Positions 27,911 to 39,416 of a stretch of DNA of 64,000 bases are shown piece after piece. A model generated the notes under the pieces. The model saw only the letters and a list, made by a program, of their open reading frames with translations, made no database searches and was not told the origin of the DNA. The stretch is from Siphlonurus alternatus (taxonomy: Eukaryota > Arthropoda > Insecta > Ephemeroptera > Siphlonuridae). The stretch covers positions 27,990,539 to 28,054,538 of the forward strand of contig OX463779.1 in assembly GCA_949825025.1 (NCBI GenBank). The letters run 5' to 3'. The stretch's first letter is position 1. Every line of letters begins with the position of its first letter. Made by a program: the position numbers and the translations under genes.

Positions 27911-28891
27911 GCATTAAAATACCGTTATGATATCACGTACTGAATACTTATATAGATGGCAACATATGATTGACAAAATTAATTAAAAGACTTGAAACCA
28001 AACGAGCGTAGGCGAGTTTACACCCCACCCCTAGTTTTAATTAAAAATTAGATAAAAGAATAAAATATCTATATAGATGAATTACGGCTCAAGGCAGCAA
28101 AATATTATGTTAAAGTTAAATAAGATTTGGTAAGAATAAGAATTGTATAATCACAGATGCAACTATTCTACTTCATTGCATGCACAGCTTTATATATAAA
28201 AAAAGATTAAAAAAAAATTAAAATAAATATATATATATATATAATATATATAAATAAATAAATAAAAAATAGAAAGATATCAAGTAAAGTTTCAAGAGAT
28301 ACATTACATATATAATATATAGCAAAAAATTTCAACTGTATGTTGTTTTAAAAGGGTTATTGTCACTAATTTTAGGAGATGGTGAATCACTCTGAAAATT
28401 ATAGTAAACCTTCCTTACATTATAACATAAATATTCAGCAAAAAGAAAAAAAAAAAATGAAGCAAAAGTCAATCTAGTTTTTGAGATATTCAGGATATAA
28501 ATAATGAGAATATCATTGGAAATCTGGCGGCCATTTTCAAATCAAGTCAAATCAGCATCTTTTTCAACTAAAAAAATTACCATCTCAAAAACTGGACTAA
28601 ATAATTACTTTCTTTACTTCAGAAAGTGAACAGTCATTTTGTTATCTATGTTCTGATCTAAATTTTATAATTTTTTACCATCAAAAAATAATTACACAAA
28701 TAATTACAATTCTTAAAAAATTATCATGGCAAATACACAATTTATAAATATTTATAAGCCCTAGAGAACAATTATAAAGTATAAATTACGATATAGTGAT
28801 GCTCCTCATAGTATTTAATTAAGTCCCCTGTAACTTTTGTGTTTGGAGGCGACAATATAGCTGGTTATATATAATATATACGATATTTTAT

Positions 28892-29036
28892 AATATATGC
28901 GATGCTCCGAGTTTTCCTAGCGGTGCTCCCAGTTTTCCGTGCTCCGAGTTTACCGTGCACCGAGTTTTCCTAGCTTGTTGAAATTGCACCGAGTTTTCCT
29001 GCACCGAGTTTTCCTGCACCGAGTTTTCCTACAATC
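28892..29036 (-). repeat. right terminal inverted repeat
   Basis: This is an inverted copy of 24080-24209 with one extra 14-mer at the outer end. That accounts for its 15-bp greater length. Confidence 0.9.
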
Positions 29037-30922
29037 CTCTGTGGGTGGCTCAATATTTTTGTACGATGCCTAGTTATTTTACAATTAATTATTTAGTTTG
29101 AAAAGTGAATTGAAAAACCGTTGGTTCATTTAAGTCGGTGCGCGCCCGCAGCAGCCGCTGATACGACGAGAATCTCCCGCGAATCGGGCGGAATCGGGGG
29201 AATCTCCTTCCGCCCCCTTCTTGTCGTATCACCGGCCGCTGCGGGCGCGCACCGGCTTGAATCAACCAATGGTTTTTCAACTCACTTCTCAAACTAAATA
29301 ATTAATTGTAAATAACTTATAGGCATCGTACGCAAATATTGAGCCACAGGGATATCAGAATAATTCTTAGCTGCCCGAATATGTAAAAAAAAGTATTCAC
29401 TTTGATACACTTTTAAGGAAATATAAATCAATTTTGTCTTAATGACGTTAATTTTGACTGTAAATTTACAATTTAATTAAATTTTGTTGCAGCATTTAAC
29501 TTTATTTACATTTATTTTGTTTGAAAAGTATCAACATTGTGATGCAAAGCAATTTCCTTATTCGACCAAAATAATGTTTAAAACATCTCTTTGACAGGAG
29601 TCAGTGACACGTAAAACAATTAAAACAAAAACAAAGATTTTGTACACTCAACTGTACTGTTAAAACAAAACAAACACACACCTAAAATAAACTGAATAAG
29701 TTAAAAGTGAGGAAAAAAGCTAATTTTCATATTATAAACATATCCTTAAAACTTTATTTTATTACACTGAGACTGTATAAGTTTGTTATTAAAATTGAAT
29801 ACTATGTATAAAGTTAATTTAAAATGAAAATTTCATTAGCTTTTACATATACCTTTAAGATGTGAAAAAGAAGGTTTCATATACGAAAGATTTTTCAAAG
29901 CACGTATAAAATTGTATATTAAAGAAATAGCTACTATACCAACCTAACTATATATATTCAACTATGATATTATGTATATTATTTTATGGTGGTTTTTGAC
30001 AGGAAATGAAAAATTCTTTGCTTAAACTTCAATACATAGTTAGAATATTTAATCTAAAAGGTGTTTTTTTCAAGACAAATCGATATGTTCTTTCGTTTAG
30101 GCGAGAAGATTTTCATGCTGCACTCGAGATCTGGCTGAAGGCAATGGCACGGAAAAACTGGTTTGATCAGGTGGTAAAGTTAGTTCTGCTGGCTATGTGG
30201 GTAGTCAGGTAGCACGCCTAGTGGGAATAACGATAGCAAACCGAAGGGGAGTAAAATCATACACAAAACACGAAATGTGGATTTGACAACAGAATTTTAC
30301 ATTCTGCTATTCAAACTAATATTGACGGTGCTATAATTCGCATGGAAAAAAAAAAGAAAGAAATACTTCATAAAAAAAAAAAAAAAAAAAACTGTACAAC
30401 TCGATTATTTAAAATTTTTACCTTACTTATTTTTTAAATATTGATATAAAAAAAGGAATGTAAAGGTTTTATTTTCATTAAAAAAATGTACAATTTCATT
30501 TTTATTATTTTATTGTATAGAATTTTTTTTTTTCTGTAGAAATTTCTAGAAAGCGAAAGTATAGAATGAGAAATTTTTTATCTCTGATTTTTGTTTTAAT
30601 ATTTTACAAATAAGAATGTAAAAAGAGTACAAAATAAATAAAAATGAAATGATCAGATATTTTATGTTGTTGTATATTTTCAAAAGTTTAGGGTATAGAA
30701 TTTTTTTCAAATCCCACTTATTATTTTTCTATAATAATACTGAGCCCTTTATGAAGGGAGAGAGTGGATATTTTGATCCCTCTTTGCAAGAAAAAACAAG
30801 AGAAAAGTTACAAAAATCACGACCAATATATCATTGCTTTGTAAATACAACTATTGTTCTAGAACCAAAAACTTTTCAATTTCTTTCAACAGTGTGTATA
30901 CGGAATCAAGATTATTTGTCTG

Positions 30923-30923
<1 letters not shown>

Positions 30924-30999
<76 letters not shown>
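30924..30999. repeat. (AT)38 microsatellite
   Basis: Uninterrupted AT repeat. Confidence 0.98.
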
Positions 31000-31002
<3 letters not shown>

Positions 31003-31117
31003 AATTTTTATATTTTTATTTTTACTGTACACATAATATAAAAAGCCAAACATGCCAGCAGGCTGCTGTACTTTTGTGTGAAGAAAGTGCTAGTGCAAGC
31101 AGAGATAGTGTCGGATG

Positions 31118-31120
<3 letters not shown>

Positions 31121-31198
<78 letters not shown>

Positions 31199-31235
31199 AA
31201 GAGAGAGAGAGAGAAAAAGAGAGAGAGAGAGAGAA
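31121..31235. repeat. (GA)n microsatellite, 115 bp
   Basis: GA repeat with several A-rich interruptions after 31194. It lies 120 bp from an (AT)38 tract. Confidence 0.98.
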
Positions 31236-34200
31236 AAGGAGAATCTCACACATCAAGTTGAAAAACATCGTCTCAGCAGCAAAAAACACTCGTCTTCTAG
31301 TTTCTGCCCTCCATATACCGGTGTAGAGGGAGAGGCGGTAGTAGTATATAGTTAGACACAAAGTTTTATACCTCTTGCTTCTCGCAAATCCACCCTCCAT
31401 TCCCCGATGTGGAGCCACTAGTTTAGAAACTTTTGTGTGGGGGACGCCAGCGGCGGCGTCGGAAACGATGGAGAAGTTACTCTATCAGTCATGCAAGGTG
31501 GCCATGACGTCATGAATAACAGTGATATCAACTATCAGGGAGCTACGACGAGATAAATACCAATCAGGGTCCGCGACGCTGACGTTAAATAACCAAAATG
31601 CCACGTTTTGTCACTTAATCTGAAACTGTCACCAAATTAGTGACATCCATTAGTTAATGGATGTGTCGTCAGTGAGAAATTTAATTAATTTAAAATAAAT
31701 TCAAGCAAAAGAAAATTTATATTTAATAATTTATTTTTATTTATTTATATTTTTATATTTATATTTATTGTTTTAACTAATAAAAATAACAACTGTCATT
31801 AATATATAAAACAAACACATTATTAAAGTGATAATTGTAGGATTTTTATGGTTGGAGTAAAAATAACTGAAGCAAAACAAATGAAATTACGAACAAATGA
31901 AAGACGATTTTAAGGAAGTCAAATTATATGCCTATATAAATATAACGAGTTATTTTTTAAACACCTTGTGGGGACAAAGGGGAGGGGGAGTCAAATTGAC
32001 TGTTCATGTTAAATTACTAAGGTGAAAAAATAAATAAATTAAAAAAATAATACTGATATAAGTTGCTGTTCACTAACTACTTCCGGACTACTCTTTTCTA
32101 TTTTTCAAATTTTATTATGTATCACGTTTACTTATACATAGTTTATATATTTATATTGCCTTGTCCATGATGATCTCGCTTACCGTGAGGTTGGGTATTC
32201 TGTTCACTATGCTCCTAAATATTATAGCATCCAGCCCTACTCCAGGCTTGAAGAAGTCACCTTGCCCCTACTGTATATGCAACCCGCTTAAAATGTATGT
32301 TGAACAAGTTGTCTAACCTCAAGGTGAGATTCAGATTTCAAATTTAAATATGTTTTTTTTTTTATATATAGGTTTGTAGGTCATAATGATAATTATTTTC
32401 ACTTTTGAAGACTTTTAGGGTTAATTACAAAACGATAGTTTGTTCGCTTTGTGAGACTTTCAGATTTAATTACAAAATAATCATCATTTATAACATCTGC
32501 TGTTTTCGTTGCCAAGACTCTACTTAATATACCATAGTTTACATAAGAATCCGCTTGTGACCTATTTATCCATACCAAGGTGATATGTAAATACAATGTT
32601 TAACTATGGAACATCAATGTAAAATTATTCAAATTACTTCACCACATGTTTCTTAAACAAGTGAAGCGCTTATTTAGACTTACATAATGACTAATCCTCA
32701 GCTTACTGAGACAAACCTGATACATCTGGTGAGAAAGGAGGATTTATATACATAGGGCCACAATCTGCAAGCTACTTAATACTGGTCCTAATCTTAGCCT
32801 AAATGCCATTGAAAACTATGCAGCCAACTTTATATAGTGGTAAAGGATCAACATAATTACAAAGTTAAGGTAGCTGACAAACAACAAATTGAGCCCATTA
32901 GCAAAGTTAATTTCATCAAAATATTTCACGCAGTTGTTATTCATTGTCAACATTTTAATTAAAATAACTTGAAAAGATTGAAGTATGATTTGATACAAAA
33001 AAAAAAAAAAAAATTTACTGTTGGATATTGATTGACGATCTGACTCCGAGAATCTTGTGGCCTGACGTTTGAGATGTGTTGTCGTGCACAAAAAGTTGCA
33101 TACATTACGGGTTGAATGGCACAATAAAAATTATTACATAGTTTGAAATGTAGTTCATGCTGTTACGAGAATGTTGCAATATTGGATGTTGAATTTTATT
33201 GCAAAAGTCTATTGCTATTTTTCAAAAAAAAAAAAAAATAAAAAATAAAAAATACATGATTTTTTTCCGTGTGATATAAAATGAAGGTGTTTACGATTTC
33301 TTTACGATTACAAAACATGGAACTTTGATTTCAAGTCGTTATTATTTTATTCTTACAATCTTGGCAGTCGTCTCGTCTAACATACGAGCGAGACAATAAT
33401 TTCCGCTCGTCGTTGTGTTGAAAATTAGTCTACGTCTCAACAGAAACTACAAATACAAAGCTTCAATCCAGACATATAATAGTACAGAATTATTAGGTAA
33501 TTCTATTGTTACTGTCTAGATAAGTTAAAGTCAGGAAAAACAATCACATATATATACTACGTTTAAAAGTTCTTCAAATTTAAAAGAAATTTCATCATTG
33601 CTTGATAAAAGCAAATTTTTATGTATTTTTTATTTCAGCGTAATATTTCATTCTTCGTCCAAGTTAATAAGTTATCTACCTATACTAATGATCGTGTATA
33701 CAACAATCGGTTGTCTGCTATATCAAGTGATTGCAATTACAAGTTGTAAATCAGTAAAACAGATAATTCATTGTTGTTCTCATTTGTGATGTAGCAGACT
33801 ATTGTTGCACATGATCATTGTAGTCAGATAACTTATTATCCTGCATACATGTACAAAAAACGATCATGAATATGTTATTAAATGGAGCTTTCATTTTTTT
33901 TTTTTCAAAATTCAGGTATATATTTATACGAGAAATATAGTGAGATAGTAACGTGATTTAATGCTATTTGCTTGAACGCAGGCACACTGAGAAGCAGGCA
34001 GCCTACTGCAGAATAGGCCGGTATATAAGCCGCTCTCAGTAGCACAATATACTTCTTGAGCTCTTCGTGGATACGAACGTCGTCAGGGTGAGGAAACAAA
34101 TCTGACAGAAAAGTGCTTCTTCAAACGAGACAAAAACTTCTTAGAAATGTCGAGGGGAAAAAAGGAAATAAATCGATATAGAAACGATCGATTATGGAAA

Positions 34201-35011
34201 AAAATATAATAAAAGACAAAAAAAAAAAAAAAAAAAGAAAAATTGGAAAGTTAACTGTAAAAACTTTTTACTATGGTTTTATTGCCGTAAATAAAAAGAT
34301 TACTCAATTTGTTATTTGACAGATTAAAGGTCACACGAGACATAGGTCAATCCAATAAATTCATCAAGGTCCAATTAACAATATAATAAGAACGTTTGAT
34401 ACAGTCTTGATGATTAAAGATTCCCTCCAAAAACTGCTTGTTGTATAATTTTTTATTCAAATTTTTAGTTTTTCTGACTACTTCCAAGAATTTTTGTCCC
34501 ACTTTTTTTTTATCCTTGTAATTAATTCATTATCAGAGAAATTGGCTTATTTAAGCAATTAATTAGAAAAAAAAAACACTCAATGTTATTTGCTTATATT
34601 TTTCTATAATACTGCCTGCAATACTCCTCGCATACCTCTGAATTAAAAGTTTCTTGTATCGATTAAATCTCTTCAATTGTATTCTGTTACTTTTATCTCT
34701 TAAATATTTTTATTTTCAATGTTATTTTTATTCAATGCTTATCGTAGCAATGACGTGGATATGATGTATCGGCCGATCAAGTGTAGCTTTGTAGCTCATT
34801 CATCAACTGATGACACCGGCAAGGGGGGTGGAAGGGGAGATAGACAGGCTGAGGTCTGTGTAATTCTCTCAGATCATATCGAGTCACCGCCGCCGCTACT
34901 GATCGTAAAAAAATACACGCCCATTCAAATGTTTTTTTACTTCTATAATAGGATGACGATGATAAAATTCTTTTCGTCATACTTCTCTTTTTTGATTCAG
35001 AACTATTGAGA

Positions 35012-35033
35012 ACATAAAGGACCAAGAGATGGC
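35012..35033 (+). repeat. dispersed repeat, copy 2
   Basis: This is the partner of the copy at 18638, in the same orientation, about 60 bp before a long (TA)n tract. Confidence 0.6.
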
Positions 35034-35091
35034 ACTGTGCACAGAAATTTTGACTGTTTTACCCGAGTGCACAGCATTAGAAGAATATATG

Positions 35092-35092
<1 letters not shown>

Positions 35093-35164
<72 letters not shown>
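35093..35164. repeat. (TA)n microsatellite
   Basis: TA repeat ending 12 bp before the target duplication of the hAT-like element. Confidence 0.97.
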
Positions 35165-35169
<5 letters not shown>

Positions 35170-35184
35170 ATGATATATTAAGTA

Positions 35185-36338
35185 CAGTGGCGTGCGGTCC
35201 ATTAATGCGTTGGATGCGGCGCATCTAGGGAAAATTTGAGCTTTCTTTAAAGAATATAAATATTTTCTTTTTCAATTTCATCACGTCAAATTTCAATAAA
35301 AAAAAATAATTTATCTTTGTCTATGTGAAAATCTTCGTTTGAATTTATTGAAGCGTTTACCGCAAAAACGTAAATGAATTCGCGGTGCAATGCAAAGACG
35401 CCCTCTTGCATGAAAGCGGTAGACTCACTCAGCTTTGTTTTCCCCATGCATGAATCTACATTTCCCCTCCCGCGCCCGTTTTTTCGTATAGTTTTATCAT
35501 CAAAGAAAAAGCTGAGCTTTCTACCGATTTAGGAGGTGGGGGCGAGCTTCAGTCCTGGGAGGGAGTTGAGGGAGGGGAGCGACCCGAGCGACGACGATCA
35601 AGGAGACAATGTTTTTGCCTCGTGGATTATCGTAAATTATATGCTGCCGGGGAAAAAAATATAAGATTCGAAAACTTTATCTCTTATTTTTAAAGCAAAA
35701 CAAATATATAGTTTCACAATTATGAAATCCACACTATAATTATTTTAAACGATTAAACTCATGTTCTTAAATTGACTTTACCTTTCAAAACAACAAATTA
35801 TTTGAAAGAAATTACGTATCTTAGAAAATAAAATATTGATTTATCGACTGCTATATCCTGATCAATCCGCGTCGCGGATCACAATTAGAATTTAATTGAC
35901 TGCAGAGAATAAAATGCGTATTTTTTTTCACGTATTGCAGCTGTACATAGTCGGAATCACAATACAAAAATTATACGTATTGTTTTTAGTGAAAATAATT
36001 ATATTATATGTTAATTATGTGCTGATCGATCATGAATATAACTGTCATACGATCGATATAAAAAAAGACATTACCGACAAAAAATTTAACTCGTCTTACA
36101 AATTGATTTAAGAAATTATTTTTGATTGATTTTAAAATTGTATAAAACGTCGAAATATAATATATTTTGGTGTTATTTTTATGCCTAAAAAGTCGCCTGC
36201 CACGCCCCCTTTTTAAATTTTTTTTCGCCTGCGGCGGGCTATCCGGGGGGCTCCGCCCCCCGGACCCCCCTTTTGCTGTGTCCAGTCCCATAATTTGGCC
36301 GCCGCATTACTGCCTGCTAAACCCACCGCACGCCACTG
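35185..36338. mobile_element. hAT-like non-autonomous DNA transposon
   Basis: The 8-bp direct repeat ATTAAGTA is at 35177-35184 and 36339-36346, immediately outside inverted ends CAGTGGCGTGCGGT. An 8-bp duplication and a CAG-starting terminal repeat are the signature of hAT elements. The 1,154-bp interior has no transposase; its longest frame is 71 codons without hAT residues. A GC-rich inverted block near the right end (36190-36275, CGCCTGCGGCGGGCTATCCG and following) could form a hairpin. Confidence 0.85.
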
Positions 36339-36346
36339 ATTAAGTA

Positions 36347-39337
36347 TAAAAAGTATATAATTTATGAACTTTCGATTTTTTATCATCAGGTTCTCCGCCA
36401 AGCTTTATGGTCTCAATTCTGAATTGCGGGTTTTAAATTATAAGTGGAATTATTAATTTAACCGAAAGAATATCATTAATATGCATGAATATCTACGAGT
36501 TAATTTTTAAGGCTATAGCAAATGTTTAGCTTCATTTTTTTTAAACCATATATTTTTTAATACTCTAAGTGAAATTAACAAAAAAAAAGTGATCTAGTAG
36601 CAAGGTTATTTTTTTACTGCAAATGTTTGCATAAACGGTAATGCTTAAAATAATGTTTTTTATTTTTTTCATTAGCTTATATAAACTAAACTAAACAGAA
36701 TGGAATAATAATTTTTTCTCTATTATCTCACTTCATTAGAGCGAAAATCAAATTAAGTTTGAACAAATTTAGGAAACAAATATTTTTAAATTAAGAAAAT
36801 CTAAAATAAAGTAAATTAATTCCAGAAGACTTAGAGGTAGAAATGAAAGTAAAATACGACCTCGCGTCTCCAGTTTCAATATTAATCTTTACAATCAAGT
36901 CCAGAGGGAGAGTAATGGGAAATATTAAAATAACCAACTCAAGACGCTTCCTGATATTTACACTCTTTTATTTGATCACATTTAAAAGCATTTGTATAAA
37001 AAAAAAACTACATTTGTTATGAAACCGTTATGTAGCCGTGAAAATTATTATTTTTAAACTTTAAAAATGTAATATTCAAATTCATTTTTATTTTAAATTT
37101 TTATATTACATTGATTTAAAACTTGCGTTTTTTAGTAGCTAAATTATAATAAATCTATACAACATAGCAATGAATTTGCAAGTTTTTGTAAACACTTATT
37201 AATGCATTGGTGCTAATGTTGATCAGTTTGTGAGAGGCAGTTCTAATAAAATGATGTTAAAAGAAGTTATCATAAAATGGTAACGATTCACAAATGAAGC
37301 TCGTGATTTTTCATTCATTTATATTTTATATATTCTAATATTTTAAAAACTAACTTTAATTGGCTATAAAGAAGAGGTTTGCGGGAAAAGAATACCTAGA
37401 TTAGAAAATTAGAAATTAGCTATGGCATGCAAGTAAATAGAAGGAAAGGAAAATCGAATTCTTGTATGTACTTTTTATTTTTGTAAGGATCGAGTGTTTC
37501 GTGATGTAGTCATGTATTTCTCGGTGCAATCGACTAGAGGCACTAACGGTAAGACACTATACGTGCCCGGTCAGTATATACAGTTACCCCGTGTTTACAA
37601 TTTATGGTCCTTTTTAAATACGAGCTTAAAGGTACACATCACTGATCAAAATGCAAACGTAGCTAATTTATAAGCCAACCTCAAGCTATTCATTTTGTGG
37701 CTAACTGGCCATGTACATCCTCAAAGCTTACTTAAATGTTTATTACCAGAACTTGCAAACTTTCTTAAACGACGGAAAAAAAAATCTAGAATTTAGGTCT
37801 CCATTGCTTCTTAACCTCGCAGTAAAAAGTAGCCCTGGGCCGAAGAATAATGTTAAAACTGGTGAGCTTTCTTACTTTAATTGTCTTGGACTGGAAATGT
37901 TGTCCTCACACATCTGTGTGTAAATTCTAGTTGCAACTTTGAATTTACTTAAGCTGCCATGATTTATAGCTGCTTAATTACTAAGAGAGGTTTGTTTTTT
38001 TGTAATAGCATTTATAGAAGCTCTTTACAAAAGAATATTGTATTAAACTAAAAAATATAATTTTCTACTTACTTGTTAGACTAATTAGCATTATTTATAA
38101 TATGTGTTTGTAATTTATTGAAGTTAAATTAAATTTAGAAATAAAAAGTACATATTTTGTAATTTTTTACATGAAGAATAAAAAGTAAATATATTTTAAT
38201 TAATGTCGAAGAATTCTAAACAAATAAAATAATATTAAAATTTATAATTATATATATATATATATAACTTGGAAACAACAGCAACTATAATTCTGGACTA
38301 GTAACGATATTTTGACATACAGTACACGTTCCTCGAGTAATATTTATAATGACAAGCTAAAATGTAACTGTATATATCAGAGCTAATATGATTTTACATA
38401 CATCAGCTATATTATATAGTACGTCTACCGTATATATATATAAAATTGAAAAATATAACAGAAATGAAAATAAGCCAACATGTCATGTCATGAGAGAGTC
38501 TAATGTAATGTTATATTCATGAACAAGCTTTAGGTATACGTGATTATAAAAATTAAAAGTCTGTCCACAATATTTTCATAGTTATAATTATATAAAAAGA
38601 CATTTGGTGAGCACTTTGTGATTGTTCTTATCTCCTCCTTGCAGCTGCTATATATACATAGTCAATAATTACACGTTTTTTTCCCCTTTCTCCCAACACG
38701 TGATGGTTGATTGTTGAAATGTCTCTGGTGAATAGATCAACATTTTATACCTCAAGTCACGTATCAAAAATCAATTGGTCGTGTGTTGAAGTGTGGGATA
38801 TAGAGGGATTCTACCACCACCTATCTCTGGTTAATGGAGTCATTTCAGCAGCAGTATAGGGTTCACTTCTCCCACGTGACCCACACAGAGATACGCAGAG
38901 GGGGGAACTAACAACCGCTTTCGAAAGAAGCCACTACTTTATATTGAAGACTATAATAGTGGGAGTTTTCTTTTGAAAATGAAATTTAGATTGTGAAACA
39001 TTATGTTGTAGATGGACTGAATTTAATAGAATTTTGTTTTTTATTTTTTGTTTTCTTTCATTTTAATAAGATAAAAAAAAAGAAGTGATTGTTTTTAAAA
39101 GAGGTTACTTGGATAATAGCTTTGTATACTATTATAAAATAATAACATTATACTATAACAATGGAAATTACCCCTTTTTTTTTTTACCCATATTCGATTC
39201 ATGGAATATTATATACGAGAAAGTATTTAGTACAATATTTATGTTAGATTGTTATCTAATTTGATTCAAATCTTTAGCATCATTATAATTTTAATAAAGA
39301 ATGAGTTTTTGATTGTAACAATATATTATTAATATAA

Positions 39338-39416
<79 letters not shown>

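Larger units (their letters stand above)
24080..29036. mobile_element. 4,957-bp TIR element with 9-bp target duplication
   Basis: The duplication CTCTGTGGG is at 24071-24079 and 29037-29045, and the host foldback hairpin resumes exactly across it. The terminal inverted repeats are 24080-24209 and 28892-29036. Each is an array of GGAAAACTCGGTGC and close variants (six on the left, seven on the right), separated by a shared ATTTCAACAAGCTA spacer. The outermost 6-7 bp differ (GGTATCC versus GATTGTA). Arrays of short repeats in long TIRs with a 9-bp duplication recall Mutator-like or foldback elements, but I recognise no transposase. The interior is itself a patchwork, itemised separately. Confidence 0.8.
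24012..29412. mobile_element. TTAA-flanked foldback element, split by a later insertion
   Basis: TTAA stands at 24008-24011 and 29413-29416. Left end AGGTGTACCGAAGTGAACAC pairs with right end (reverse complement) AAGTGTATCAAAGTGAATAC, and the match continues through ACATATTCGGG and ATTATTCTGATATC. Once the insertion (24080-29036) and one copy of its 9-bp duplication are removed, the remaining 435 bp form one long hairpin. Its centre is the GC-rich inverted block around 29130-29260. TTAA target duplication is the rule for the piggyBac superfamily. There is no transposase, so it is non-autonomous. Confidence 0.75.
29417..35176. other. intronic stretch, no gene seen
   Basis: AT-rich DNA with microsatellites. 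A short perfect hairpin, CATCCATTAGTTAATGGATG, lies near 31650. A GC-richer, C/G-skewed patch at 31430-31600 has no open frame of note. Confidence 0.6.

Noticed and set aside
3027..31355. Frames made of repeated Tyr-Ile, Ser-Leu or Arg-Glu
   Set aside because: They are translations of (AT)n and (CT/GA)n microsatellites, not proteins.
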